Source: Methylophaga sp. UBA3192
GTDB taxonomy: Bacteria; Pseudomonadota; Gammaproteobacteria; Nitrosococcales; Methylophagaceae
Assembly: GCA_002363955.1 (NCBI GenBank)
Contig: DEXE01000006.1
Location: forward strand, 483,209-513,376
DNA length: 30,168 bases
Direction of reading: 5' to 3'
Made by a program: the position numbers and the translations under genes. This document shows positions 7,501 to 15,146 of this stretch, one piece after another (the stretch's first letter is position 1; each line of letters begins with the position of its first letter). A model generated the notes under the pieces. That model had not been told where the DNA came from. It did no database searches and was given only the letters and a program-made list of their open reading frames with translations.

Positions 7501-8981
7501 GGGCGTCAGATTCAGTGCGTGATGAAGGTGCGATGATTGCCTTTGGCATGAAACTGCTGGGTGTCCGCCCAATATGGAACAGTCGGGGCATAATAAAAGG
7601 TCTGGAACGTCTGCCATTAAACTCAGAACAACCGCAGCGACTGGATGTGCTGTTTACCACCTCAGGTTTATTCAGGGATTTATATGGTGAACATCTGGTG
7701 TTATTGGATAAAGCCAGCTTATTGGCTCTGGATGCCAGCCGTGATTTGATCATTCGCGATTACCCTGCTCTGGCCATTGCGCTTAAAGCAGCTTTGCAAC
7801 CATTAGGCGAATGGCAACAAGGTGGCGAGGAAGCGCTGGATAAAAATCTGGTGGCATCAAATTGGGTTAAGGAAGCCAGACAACGTCTGGCCCAACAACC
7901 GAATATTGCTCCGGCGCTGTTAGGTCGAGAAACCAGTTTGCGGGTATTTGGTATTGCACCGGGATCATATGGTGCTGGTATTAATCGTTTAGCCGAACGT
8001 TCATCTGCCTGGGAAGATCGTAGCGAGTTGGCCGATGTATTTATCAAACGTATGGCCCATGCCTATGGCAGTGGTCTGCAGGGAGAATCACAACCGGAAT
8101 TGTTCAAACAGCAGCTTGCCGGGGTGTCACAGACTTTTCTGGGACGTGCCAGTAATCTCTACGGTCTGATGGATAACAATGATGCGTTTGATTATCTCGG
8201 CGGTTTCAATCTGGCGGTGGAAATGGTGAGTGGCGAGCAACCCGGCAGCGCGGTGATAAATCACAGCAATAACGATAATCTGCGTATCGATAATTTGCCT
8301 CAGGCATTGCTCAGTGAGTTGCGTGCCCGCTATCTTAATCCACAATGGATTAAGCCATTGATGAACGAAGGTTATGCCGGTGCCCGCACGATGGGCAGTG
8401 AGTTTATTGAATACCTGTGGGGTTGGCAGGTTACCAGCCCAGAGATCATTACCGATCAGGTTTGGGAAGAAGTTAAAGCGGTGTATGTGGATGACAGTCT
8501 GCAACTGGGGCTGGATGCGTTTCTCAGTGAAAGTCATCGACAGCATGTTCAAACTAATATTCTGGCAGTCATGCTGGTGGCGATTGATAAAGGCTTTTGG
8601 GATGCCGATATGGCGACAAAACGACAACTGGCTGAGCAATTTGCCGCCAATATTATTGATAAAGGTATTCCCGGCAGTGGTCACACCCATGCTAATCACC
8701 CGATGTATGATTTTGTGAAATCGCATATTGATACTGATCAGGCAACAGCTCTGGAGGCCGTATTGGCCCGAAGTCGAATGCAAAATTCAGATGGTGAAAC
8801 CTTACCGACGCACATTCAGGAATTACAGTTCAATCAGGATGCTAGCCAGCAAAACGATCATGATAATCAAGCTGATAACTCAAGTTCGAATGATACCAAT
8901 CTGCTTTGGTTATGGACGTTGATGGCTTTATCGGTCATTGTCGCTGCCGGTTTATGGCGCGGTCGTAAAGGAGCTATGTAA
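4593..8981 (+). CDS. Periplasmic, membrane-anchored CobN-like chelatase-family protein
   Basis: A homologue of CobN, the large subunit of cobaltochelatase (magnesium chelatase H family). Family landmarks (1462-residue numbering) include WGEVPG, a PPHQYLAFYHF segment before His690 and His694 (HVGRHSTYEFLPK), GEGIQAKRRG, GHFIAPGKGNDPIR (from 898), LPTGRN, LLGVRPIW and GSYGAGIN. An upstream in-frame GTG at 4497 is possible. However, the ATG at 4593 has an AGGA six bases ahead and opens a textbook signal peptide with cleavage likely after AHA (29-31). A Gln/Asn/Asp/Ser-rich linker then leads to one C-terminal helix (WLWTLMALSVIVAAGLW) and the basic tail RGRKGAM, so the body should be periplasmic with the tail inside. 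Ordinary CobN is cytoplasmic and needs CobS/CobT; none is nearby. The next gene overlaps by one base. It may be a chelatase, dechelatase or metal/tetrapyrrole carrier; the reaction is not known from the sequence. Confidence 0.88.
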   Translation: MSFIFKFSLRLLKQIFFLIIAVTAAISAAHATEQSVTVIVSDRSAPTLVAGAHQLLQQQADAKIQIRTVSQLNSLNDNDLQQLLDNSGSLLIVGVFGDAVERLLSRQYQLKQKRYVLHSDQRLIQLNSDPVAEFIPEQVLSDKTSLSSAEMLQAKQDKYPAYQNWLQARAYWVNRSTENARNLLDMLLSDGSRIAEMQLVGALRFALHTPEKIQWLSPTELAKQLQSSQPVVWLLDHDTGDLTGEWKLHQQYCQALNSQCISVLAAWGEPSVEAIQTIHNLMNNHLQNTPWGLVSIQDFVIGGGDGREQVEQLFTEMNVPVVKGIRITELTQADYDLSAQGVPRDSIHYRIAMPELQGVSQPQILALSEPAKLDQQTGAQLTQSLPVTSEINRQAIRMQRWLDLQQKDNADKRVAIIYYNHPPGRHNIGADNLNVPESLLEILNALKNAGYQTGELPKDAESLLDMLQLQGVNLPEDAEALSAMSKVANTMTADDYQRWFKQLPATVQAEMIDGPLAALQQRMRDAIKQALALENVSVRQSQLDLLSGFMQQTTTDIHHALDGLRHPGRSRALDLLTQLEQDYQQIIAAAAQGKKPDWQHSESLHDALLEMQIEGIRGWGEVPGKVMVWDNQLLIPGVQFGNVFIGPQPPRGWEIHEELLHANMSFPPPHQYLAFYHFIQSQFNADAMVHVGRHSTYEFLPKRSVGLGEDDYPSIIAGEVPGIYPYIVDGVGEGIQAKRRGQAVIIDHLTPPLAVTELYDDLLQLRQLIESAEAASDKATRDRAIVTLREQIETMGLRDELIASMDEELLVRGAGFDDIDDDFLLHEVGHYLTHFQETFMPLGLHVFGRDWSAEGLDTMMTSMIDNSESTDQQREAIYQKLKISPAAEIQALLNGLNGHFIAPGKGNDPIRTPDALPTGRNFYALDGSLLPTRLGFEIGQQLAAPVLAAEKGHIEGHKIGDRNKQGVILWASDSVRDEGAMIAFGMKLLGVRPIWNSRGIIKGLERLPLNSEQPQRLDVLFTTSGLFRDLYGEHLVLLDKASLLALDASRDLIIRDYPALAIALKAALQPLGEWQQGGEEALDKNLVASNWVKEARQRLAQQPNIAPALLGRETSLRVFGIAPGSYGAGINRLAERSSAWEDRSELADVFIKRMAHAYGSGLQGESQPELFKQQLAGVSQTFLGRASNLYGLMDNNDAFDYLGGFNLAVEMVSGEQPGSAVINHSNNDNLRIDNLPQALLSELRARYLNPQWIKPLMNEGYAGARTMGSEFIEYLWGWQVTSPEIITDQVWEEVKAVYVDDSLQLGLDAFLSESHRQHVQTNILAVMLVAIDKGFWDADMATKRQLAEQFAANIIDKGIPGSGHTHANHPMYDFVKSHIDTDQATALEAVLARSRMQNSDGETLPTHIQELQFNQDASQQNDHDNQADNSSSNDTNLLWLWTLMALSVIVAAGLWRGRKGAM

Positions 8982-9427
8982 TGTATCCGCATTTTTCATT
9001 GGAATTAATGCACCAACTTACCGGTTTTTTATTAACGCCGGTGGTATGGGCCTTATTATTCTTTGTGGGGCTGGCTGTATATGAATCTGGAATTGCCATT
9101 GGCGAACGTTTTTGGGGTATTGCCCGTTTGGCACAACAATCAGACAGTCAATCACTGATCGCCATTGGCAAACGTCGTATTGAACGGGCTGATTTTATTA
9201 CCCGGCTCGCGCCGATGCTGGGCTTGATGGGTACCTTAATACCATTAGGCCCAGGACTTGCCGCATTAGGTGAAGGACAACTAAAAATTCTGACGACGGC
9301 GATGATAGTGGCGTTTGATACCACCGTCATTGGTTTGTTGGCTGGCATGATTGGTTTTGTGATTGGCCGTATGCGTCGTCGTTGGTACGATGCAGCACTC
9401 ACGCAGCTGGAACAGCAAAATGGATAA
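8981..9427 (+). CDS. MotA/TolQ/ExbB-type proton channel protein
   Basis: A short (148-residue) member of the MotA/TolQ/ExbB family, inner-membrane subunits that use the proton-motive force to power a partner. Three membrane segments are visible: about 15-34, 72-95 and 103-129. The second holds the family-like PMLGLMGTLIPLG and the third IVAFDTTVIGLLAGMIGF, with an acidic Asp113 next to Thr114-Thr115 in the membrane. TolQ and ExbB are usually about 230 residues, so this lacks much of the cytoplasmic part. The ATG overlaps the stop of the CobN-like gene (TAATG), with AAAGGAG upstream. Its own stop overlaps the next gene by eight bases, implying coupled translation and fixed stoichiometry. It probably energises the CobN-like protein. 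Confidence 0.85.
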   Translation: MYPHFSLELMHQLTGFLLTPVVWALLFFVGLAVYESGIAIGERFWGIARLAQQSDSQSLIAIGKRRIERADFITRLAPMLGLMGTLIPLGPGLAALGEGQLKILTTAMIVAFDTTVIGLLAGMIGFVIGRMRRRWYDAALTQLEQQNG

Positions 9428-9719
9428 ATGGCGGCGCAGTGCCTTTCTTGATACCGATGAAGATCCATTGGGTCCATTGGCCAATTTGATTGATATTGTC
9501 CTGGTATTTGCTTGTGGATTAATCGCTGCATTGGTTGCTTTCAGCACCGATCTACAGGACCATTTCGACGTACAGCCTCAGGAAATTACCCTGGGCAAAG
9601 AACTGCCAACAATGCCAGAAAATATGCAGCAACAAATGCAGGATGGCAGTGGCTACGAAGCTGTAGGTCAGGTTTATCGTGATCCACAAACTGGGAAACT
9701 GATTTTAATCGGCGAGTAA
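9420..9719 (+). CDS. DUF2149 protein, ExbD-like partner
   Basis: A 99-residue DUF2149 protein. It begins with a basic, then acidic cytoplasmic stretch (MDKWRRSAFLDTDEDP), followed by one membrane helix (about 22-41) and a small periplasmic domain ending VGQVYRDPQTGKLILIGE. The helix opens with LIDIVLVF and Asp25. This resembles the FIDVMLVL segment of ExbD, whose Asp25 is essential for proton coupling, so an ExbD/TolR role is likely though overall similarity is slight. The frame is open further upstream (to 9363), but the ATG at 9420 is chosen because it gives the conserved N-terminus and an eight-base overlap with the channel gene. It is the last gene of the operon; no clear terminator follows. 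Confidence 0.82.
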   Translation: MDKWRRSAFLDTDEDPLGPLANLIDIVLVFACGLIAALVAFSTDLQDHFDVQPQEITLGKELPTMPENMQQQMQDGSGYEAVGQVYRDPQTGKLILIGE

Positions 9720-9792
9720 TCTTCAGGTCTGATGATAAGCCGAAATAAGTAAAAGTTTTTCGTTCCGCCCGCCAATCCAAAAGCAATTTCAG

Positions 9793-9811
9793 GTAGAATC
9801 ACCGCTTCTAC
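9793..9811. other. Small hairpin in the ettA leader
   Basis: GTAGAA (9793-9798) and TTCTAC (9806-9811) form a perfect 6-bp inverted repeat. It overlaps a -10-like TAGAAT (9794-9799) that lacks a good -35. It could be a weak operator or chance. Confidence 0.2.
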
Positions 9812-9839
9812 TGAACTCCTGTTTTTATTGGATTTTAAA

Positions 9840-11498
9840 ATGGCTCAATACGTATACAGCATGAACCGCGTGGGCAAAATTGTGCCGCCCAAGCGCGAAA
9901 TTTTAAAAGATATTTCCCTATCCTTCTTTCCTGGCGCCAAAATCGGTGTGTTAGGTTTGAATGGCTCAGGTAAATCCACCCTGCTTCGCATTATGGCAGG
10001 GGTCGATAACGACTATATCGGTGAGGCTCGGCCGATGCCTAATATGAAGGTGGGGTATCTGCCCCAGGAACCGGAACTGGATGACAGCAAAACGGTTCGC
10101 GAAATCGTTGAAGAATCGGTCTCCGATGTCAAAGCCGCTTTGGATGAACTGGATGCAATTTATGCGGCATACGCTGAGCCGGATGCGGACTTTGATGAAC
10201 TGGCCAAAAAACAGGGTGAACTGGAAAACCTGATTACCGCCAAAGATGGACACAATCTGGACAATGCGTTGGAGCGTGCAGCCGATGCACTACGTTTACC
10301 GCCATGGGATGCCAAAGTGGGTGTCTTATCGGGTGGTGAACGTCGCCGTGTTGCGTTATGCCGTTTATTGCTTGATAACCCCGATATGTTATTGCTGGAC
10401 GAACCGACTAACCATCTGGATGCCGAGTCCATTGCCTGGATTGAGCGTTTCCTGCAGGAATATCCGGGTACCGTTGTCGCGATTACCCATGATCGTTATT
10501 TCCTCGACAACGCCGCTGGCTGGATTCTGGAACTGGATCGGGGTCGTGGCATTCCTTATGAAGGCAACTACTCTTCCTGGCTGGAACAAAAAGATCAACG
10601 TCTGGCGCAGGAAGCCAAGCAGGAAGCCTCGCATAATAAAGCCATTCAAGCTGAACTTGAATGGGTCCGTCAGGGGGCCAAAGGGCGTCAGGCAAAATCC
10701 AAAGCCCGTTTGAAACAGTTTGAAGAAATGAATTCGCGTGAATTCCAGAAACGTAATGAAACTCAGGAAATCTATATTCCACCTGGCCCACGTTTAGGCG
10801 ACAAGGTCATTGAACTGCGTAACGTCACCAAGTCGTATGGCGATAAACTGCTGTTTGAAAACCTTAATATAACCATTCCACCCGGTGCGATTGTTGGCAT
10901 TATCGGGCCGAATGGTGCAGGTAAATCCACCTTGTTCCGAATGATTACCGGCGAGGAAAAACCCGATTCAGGTGAAATTGAAATTGGTAGCACAGTGCAG
11001 TTGGCCTACGTAAATCAGGCACGTGAACTGGATGGCACAAAAACAGTATTTGAAGAAATTGCTGATGGTGCCGATATGATTACTGTCGGAAATTATCAAA
11101 CCCCTTCTCGTGCGTATTGTGGACGCTTTAACTTTAAGGGTTCTGATCAGCAGAAGTTCGTTAAGGATTTATCCGGCGGTGAGCGTAATCGTTTGCATAT
11201 GGCCAAACTGCTTAAAGAAGGTGGCAACGTGTTATTGCTTGATGAACCGACCAATGATTTGGACATCGAAACGTTACGCGCTTTGGAAGAAGCCATTCTC
11301 TCCTTCCCGGGTTCTGCGGTAGTTATTTCGCATGATCGCTGGTTTCTGGATCGTGTTTGTTCACATATGATTGCCTATGAAGGTGATTCCAGCGTGGTGT
11401 TTTTTGAAGGTAACTATAGCGAATATGCTGAAGATTACTTCAAGCGCTTTGGTAAAGATCATCAGCCGGAACGTATCAAATACCGCCGAATGAATTAA
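9840..11498 (+). CDS. ettA: Energy-dependent translational throttle protein EttA (ABC-F)
   Basis: A cytoplasmic ABC-F ATPase that binds the ribosomal E site and gates early elongation according to the ADP/ATP ratio. The 552-residue length matches the E. coli protein. The N-terminus MAQYVYSMNRVGK is near-identical to E. coli EttA as I remember it, which fixes the start at the ATG (an in-frame TTG lies 12 bases earlier). There are two nucleotide-binding domains: Walker A GLNGSGKS (39-46), signature LSGGERRR (163-170) and Walker B with Glu188; then GPNGAGKS (356-363), LSGGERNR (444-451) and Glu469. The arm lies about 95-140, and the charged helical linker that contacts tRNA about 245-310. It is a stand-alone gene between the DUF2149 gene and a large inverted repeat. 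Confidence 0.95.
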   Translation: MAQYVYSMNRVGKIVPPKREILKDISLSFFPGAKIGVLGLNGSGKSTLLRIMAGVDNDYIGEARPMPNMKVGYLPQEPELDDSKTVREIVEESVSDVKAALDELDAIYAAYAEPDADFDELAKKQGELENLITAKDGHNLDNALERAADALRLPPWDAKVGVLSGGERRRVALCRLLLDNPDMLLLDEPTNHLDAESIAWIERFLQEYPGTVVAITHDRYFLDNAAGWILELDRGRGIPYEGNYSSWLEQKDQRLAQEAKQEASHNKAIQAELEWVRQGAKGRQAKSKARLKQFEEMNSREFQKRNETQEIYIPPGPRLGDKVIELRNVTKSYGDKLLFENLNITIPPGAIVGIIGPNGAGKSTLFRMITGEEKPDSGEIEIGSTVQLAYVNQARELDGTKTVFEEIADGADMITVGNYQTPSRAYCGRFNFKGSDQQKFVKDLSGGERNRLHMAKLLKEGGNVLLLDEPTNDLDIETLRALEEAILSFPGSAVVISHDRWFLDRVCSHMIAYEGDSSVVFFEGNYSEYAEDYFKRFGKDHQPERIKYRRMN

Positions 11499-11516
11499 CG
11501 TTAGGTTTTGAATGAT

Positions 11517-11642
11517 TAACCACAGAGATACAGAGTGCACAGAGGTTTAAAACGGATTTTGTCGGGTTACGCTACGCTAACCCGACCTACCCATGAAAAA
11601 AACTTATTTAATTTCTCTGTGTACTCTGTGTCTCTGTGGTTA
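11517..11642. repeat. 126-bp composite inverted repeat with inner hairpin
   Basis: Outer arms of 28 bases (11517-11544 and 11615-11642) match in inverted orientation at 26 of 28 positions and are built on ACAGAG-type units. Inside is a perfect 9-bp hairpin GTCGGGTTA/TAACCCGAC (11561-11569 with 11578-11586). It fills the gap between two convergent genes, five bases from the cysI stop, and could act as a two-way terminator. Similar sequences occur as scattered intergenic repeats in many bacteria, from memory. Confidence 0.8.
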
Positions 11643-11646
11643 GATT

Positions 11647-13347
11647 TCAATCAACCAAAGGCTTATGCATCATTTCTGGTGTCCGTTCGGTGCCGAGAAT
11701 ACCGACACGGATCAGAAAGTCGCCAAAATGCTCATCTTGCTCACGTTCAGCAGCAAACTGTTCGATCATCGGTTTCAATGTTGCCAGAATAGTTTTTTCA
11801 TCCACATTTTCCAGATACAAGCGATTCAATCGCTGCCCGCTGAAATCCGCGCCCAGATTCAGGTTATAGCGCCCCACGGCTTTACCGGTTAACGCAATTT
11901 CACCCAAGTAAGGTCTGGCGCAGCCATTGGGACAACCTGTAATACGAATATTAATCAGCTCATCCGGCAGACCCACATCACTCATTATCTGTTCCAGCTT
12001 ACTCAGAAAAGTCGGTAAATAGCGTTCGGATTCAGCCATGGCGAGACCACAGGTGGGCAACGCCACACAGGCCATTGCATTTAGACGTAATGCCGGACGA
12101 CGATCACCGATATCCAGTTGATATTGCTCAACCAATGCTTCTATCACAGGTTTTTGTGCTGGACTGATATTGGCAATAATCAGGTTTTGATTACAGGTCA
12201 TGCGAAATTCGCCAGTGTGCACCTTGGCAATTTCCCTTAACGCCGTACGTAACAACAGTGTATCCGTATCGGCAACACGGCCGCTATATATGTATAAAGT
12301 CAGATGCCATTGACCATCTTCACCCTGAATCCAGCCAAACCGATCACCATTACGCACTAATTCAAACGGTCTGGCATGCGTCATCGCTTCACCCTGGTAT
12401 TCGGTGAATTTATCGTTAAACCACTCAATACCATGATCATCAATGGTGTATTTAAAACGAGCATGTGCCCTGACACTGCGATCACCAAAATCACGTTGAA
12501 TGGCGGCAATGGTTTCGCAGGCTTTGACGATATTATCTTTAGGGACAAAACCGGCCATGGTGGCTAAGCGTGGAAAGGTTGCTGTTTCACCATAAGTCAT
12601 TCCCATACCGCCACCAACAGCGACGTTGAATCCGATTAATTCATCGTTTTCAATAATGGCAATTAACGCAATATCGTTGGCCAATACATCACTGTCGTTT
12701 TCCGGTGGAATGGCGATACCAATTTTAAATTTACGCGGTAAATAACGATCACCATAGAACGGTTCTTCAGATTTTCCCGGTTGATAAACACATTGTTCGC
12801 CCAGCCAGATTTCGGCATAGGCACCGGATTGCCAGCACAAATGATCGCTGATGGCCTGGGAAATCTGATGCACTTCCGCATGCACTGAAGATTGATGTGG
12901 ATTGACGTTGGTCACCACATTGCGATTCACATCACCGCAAGCACCTTTAGTATCCAAGCCCACGGCGTTGACCTGTTGCATCAAGGAACGCAGATCTTTT
13001 TTCAATACTTCATGATACTGAAAGGTCTGCCGGGTAGTGATCCGCAAAGTGCCATTGGAGCAATCATCGGCAATCGCATCCAAACCCAGCCATTGCTGCG
13101 GAGTGACAACACCCCCGGCAATACGCAGCCGAACCATAAACGAATAGAGTGGTTCGAGTTTTTGACGACGGCGCTCATCACGCAAATCCCGATGATCCTG
13201 CATATAACTGCCATGGAATTTGGTTAATTTGTTGTCATCTTCTGAAATCGCACCGGTAACAGCATCTTCCAGCCCTTCGGCAATAGTGCCGCGCAGGTAG
13301 CGACTGTCGAGTTTCAGTTGTTCTGCTTCAGGTAATTTAGTATTCAT
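11647..13347 (-). CDS. cysI: Sulfite reductase (NADPH) hemoprotein beta subunit
   Basis: CysI reduces sulfite to sulfide with six electrons supplied by the flavoprotein CysJ in assimilatory sulfate reduction. The 566-residue length matches E. coli (570). The cysteines binding the [4Fe-4S] cluster and siroheme are intact: Cys427 and Cys433 in CVALPTC, and Cys472 and Cys476 in CPNGC. Siroheme/sulfite-contacting segments such as TRQTFQYH and a second half-repeat are recognisable. The ATG overlaps the last base of the cysJ stop (TGATG), so the two are translationally coupled. The stop lies five bases from the large inverted repeat. No anomalies. Confidence 0.96.
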   Translation of the reverse strand: MNTKLPEAEQLKLDSRYLRGTIAEGLEDAVTGAISEDDNKLTKFHGSYMQDHRDLRDERRRQKLEPLYSFMVRLRIAGGVVTPQQWLGLDAIADDCSNGTLRITTRQTFQYHEVLKKDLRSLMQQVNAVGLDTKGACGDVNRNVVTNVNPHQSSVHAEVHQISQAISDHLCWQSGAYAEIWLGEQCVYQPGKSEEPFYGDRYLPRKFKIGIAIPPENDSDVLANDIALIAIIENDELIGFNVAVGGGMGMTYGETATFPRLATMAGFVPKDNIVKACETIAAIQRDFGDRSVRAHARFKYTIDDHGIEWFNDKFTEYQGEAMTHARPFELVRNGDRFGWIQGEDGQWHLTLYIYSGRVADTDTLLLRTALREIAKVHTGEFRMTCNQNLIIANISPAQKPVIEALVEQYQLDIGDRRPALRLNAMACVALPTCGLAMAESERYLPTFLSKLEQIMSDVGLPDELINIRITGCPNGCARPYLGEIALTGKAVGRYNLNLGADFSGQRLNRLYLENVDEKTILATLKPMIEQFAAEREQDEHFGDFLIRVGILGTERTPEMMHKPLVD

Positions 13348-15146
13348 CAGTACACATCACGTTGGTAACGTTTGTCACGCGTCAATTGACGCAGGAATTC
13401 AGTAGCATCATCACGGCTTTTATTACCCTGCTGACTGATAATATCAATCAGGGCTTCATTGACATCCGGCGCCATATTATCGGCATCACCACAGACATAT
13501 ATGTATGCCCCTTCCTGTAGCCAGTTCCAGATTTCGATGGATTTTTCACGAAGTCGGTGCTGCACATAGATTTTCTCGGTTTGGTCACGCGAGAATGCGA
13601 CGTCCAGATGGGTTAACAACCCGGATTTGCGCCAGGCCAGCCATTCCGTCTGATACAGAAAATCAGTCAGGAAATGCTGATCGCCAAAGAACAGCCAGTT
13701 AGCTCCACGAGCGCCCCGCTCTTCACGTTCCTGCATAAAACTTCTGAACGGCGCCACACCGGTACCTGGGCCAATCATAATTATCGGTGCATCATCATCG
13801 GCAGGCAATTTGAAGTTTTTGTTACCATCGATATACACCGGAATCGTGGCATCTTCGGCTAAGCGATCAGCTAACCAGCTTGAGGCTACCCCGCCCCGCT
13901 CACGGTTATGGGCGTTAAAACGAACCGTTGCCACGGTGATATGCACCTCTTCATCAACCGCAGCCTGACTGGAGGCAATCGAATATAATCTTGGCGGCAG
14001 TTTACGCAGCAATTTAATAAAGCCATTGGCATCTATGTCAGCTAATGGGTAGCTTTGTACCAAATCCAACACATCACGGCCACGGATCCATTCAGTGACG
14101 GCGGCTTTGTTTTCCATCAGTTTAGTAAGTTCATCGGACTGGGCCAGTTCAGCCCATTTTTCAACTAATGGCCGGGTTAAAACAGTAATTTCACGATGAT
14201 GCATCAATGCATTGGTTAAGGTTTCTGTTTGTTCATCAAGTTCTACTGGACTGTCAGCATCAAATTCCAGCGCATCAATCAGCATCGCCACCAGAACAGG
14301 ATCATTCTGAGGATAAACACCTAAAGCATCCCCCGGCTGGTATTGTAATCCAGAGCCCTCCAATGAAATTTCAATATGTCTGACCTCCTTTCTGGAGCCA
14401 CGACCACTAAGAATCTGGTTCTCAAGCAATGGTGCGGGAAATGGGTTTTTACGATCATATTGAACTGATGTTTCTACCTGACTCAGCCCCGCAGAGGCTG
14501 AAGGTGGAGCTGCACTGGCCTGCATGGAGCTGGTCAGAGACTCAACAAATTCAGCAATCCATTTTTCCGCCAGATCATCGTAATCCACATCACAATCTAC
14601 TCGCGGAATAACAGTGGTTGCGCCAAGTTTTTGCAGACGCTCGTCAAAATCTTTACCAGTTTGACAGAAATACTCATAACTGGAGTCACCCAGTGAAAGC
14701 ACGCTGTATTGCAAACCTTTTAATCCGGGCGCTTTTCGGCTACCAAGAAACTCATATAAATCCATCGCATTATCCGGTGGCTCGCCCTCGCCGTGCGTAG
14801 AAGTTAAAACGGCCAGATATTGTTCGTTTTTGAGTTCTCGTGCCTTGTATTCAGCCATATCCCAAAGCTTGACTTCAATACCTCTGACTTTCGCTTTCTC
14901 AGCAAGTTGTCCGGCAACAGCCTCTGTATTACCCGTTTGTGAGCCATAAAGAATGGTGAGTTTGATAGTTTGATCTGATAAAGAAGGTGCTATTTCTGCA
15001 GCGACAGAACTGCTTTGGGCCGCACGATAACCGGATAAATAGCCTGAAAGCCAATCTACCTGCCAGCCTTCAAGGCCTTTAAGCAAGTTATTCAGCTGCT
15101 GCAATTGTTCATCAGTTAATGGTGCGTTTGGCAACCTGATATTCAT
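13347..15146 (-). CDS. cysJ: Sulfite reductase (NADPH) flavoprotein alpha subunit
   Basis: CysJ passes electrons from NADPH through FAD and FMN to CysI. The 599 residues equal the E. coli length. Domains in order: an N-terminal extension; a flavodoxin-like FMN domain from about 63 with YGSQTGNTE (67-75); a linker and FAD domain with RLYS (386-389) and RGGVAS (417-422); and an NADPH domain with GPGTGVAPFRSF (459-470), YVCGDA, and the C-terminal DVY typical of the family. It is the first gene of the cysJI operon. Expression is likely under CysB-type control, inferred from the pathway, not from a proven site. Confidence 0.96.
   Translation of the reverse strand: MNIRLPNAPLTDEQLQQLNNLLKGLEGWQVDWLSGYLSGYRAAQSSSVAAEIAPSLSDQTIKLTILYGSQTGNTEAVAGQLAEKAKVRGIEVKLWDMAEYKARELKNEQYLAVLTSTHGEGEPPDNAMDLYEFLGSRKAPGLKGLQYSVLSLGDSSYEYFCQTGKDFDERLQKLGATTVIPRVDCDVDYDDLAEKWIAEFVESLTSSMQASAAPPSASAGLSQVETSVQYDRKNPFPAPLLENQILSGRGSRKEVRHIEISLEGSGLQYQPGDALGVYPQNDPVLVAMLIDALEFDADSPVELDEQTETLTNALMHHREITVLTRPLVEKWAELAQSDELTKLMENKAAVTEWIRGRDVLDLVQSYPLADIDANGFIKLLRKLPPRLYSIASSQAAVDEEVHITVATVRFNAHNRERGGVASSWLADRLAEDATIPVYIDGNKNFKLPADDDAPIIMIGPGTGVAPFRSFMQEREERGARGANWLFFGDQHFLTDFLYQTEWLAWRKSGLLTHLDVAFSRDQTEKIYVQHRLREKSIEIWNWLQEGAYIYVCGDADNMAPDVNEALIDIISQQGNKSRDDATEFLRQLTRDKRYQRDVY

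Noticed and set aside
8127..8783. 218-codon open frame antisense to the CobN-like gene
   Set aside because: It is the reverse-strand shadow of a strongly conserved coding region. It has no ribosome site and no recognisable motif. The same applies to the other long antisense frames under the kinase, ettA and cysI genes.
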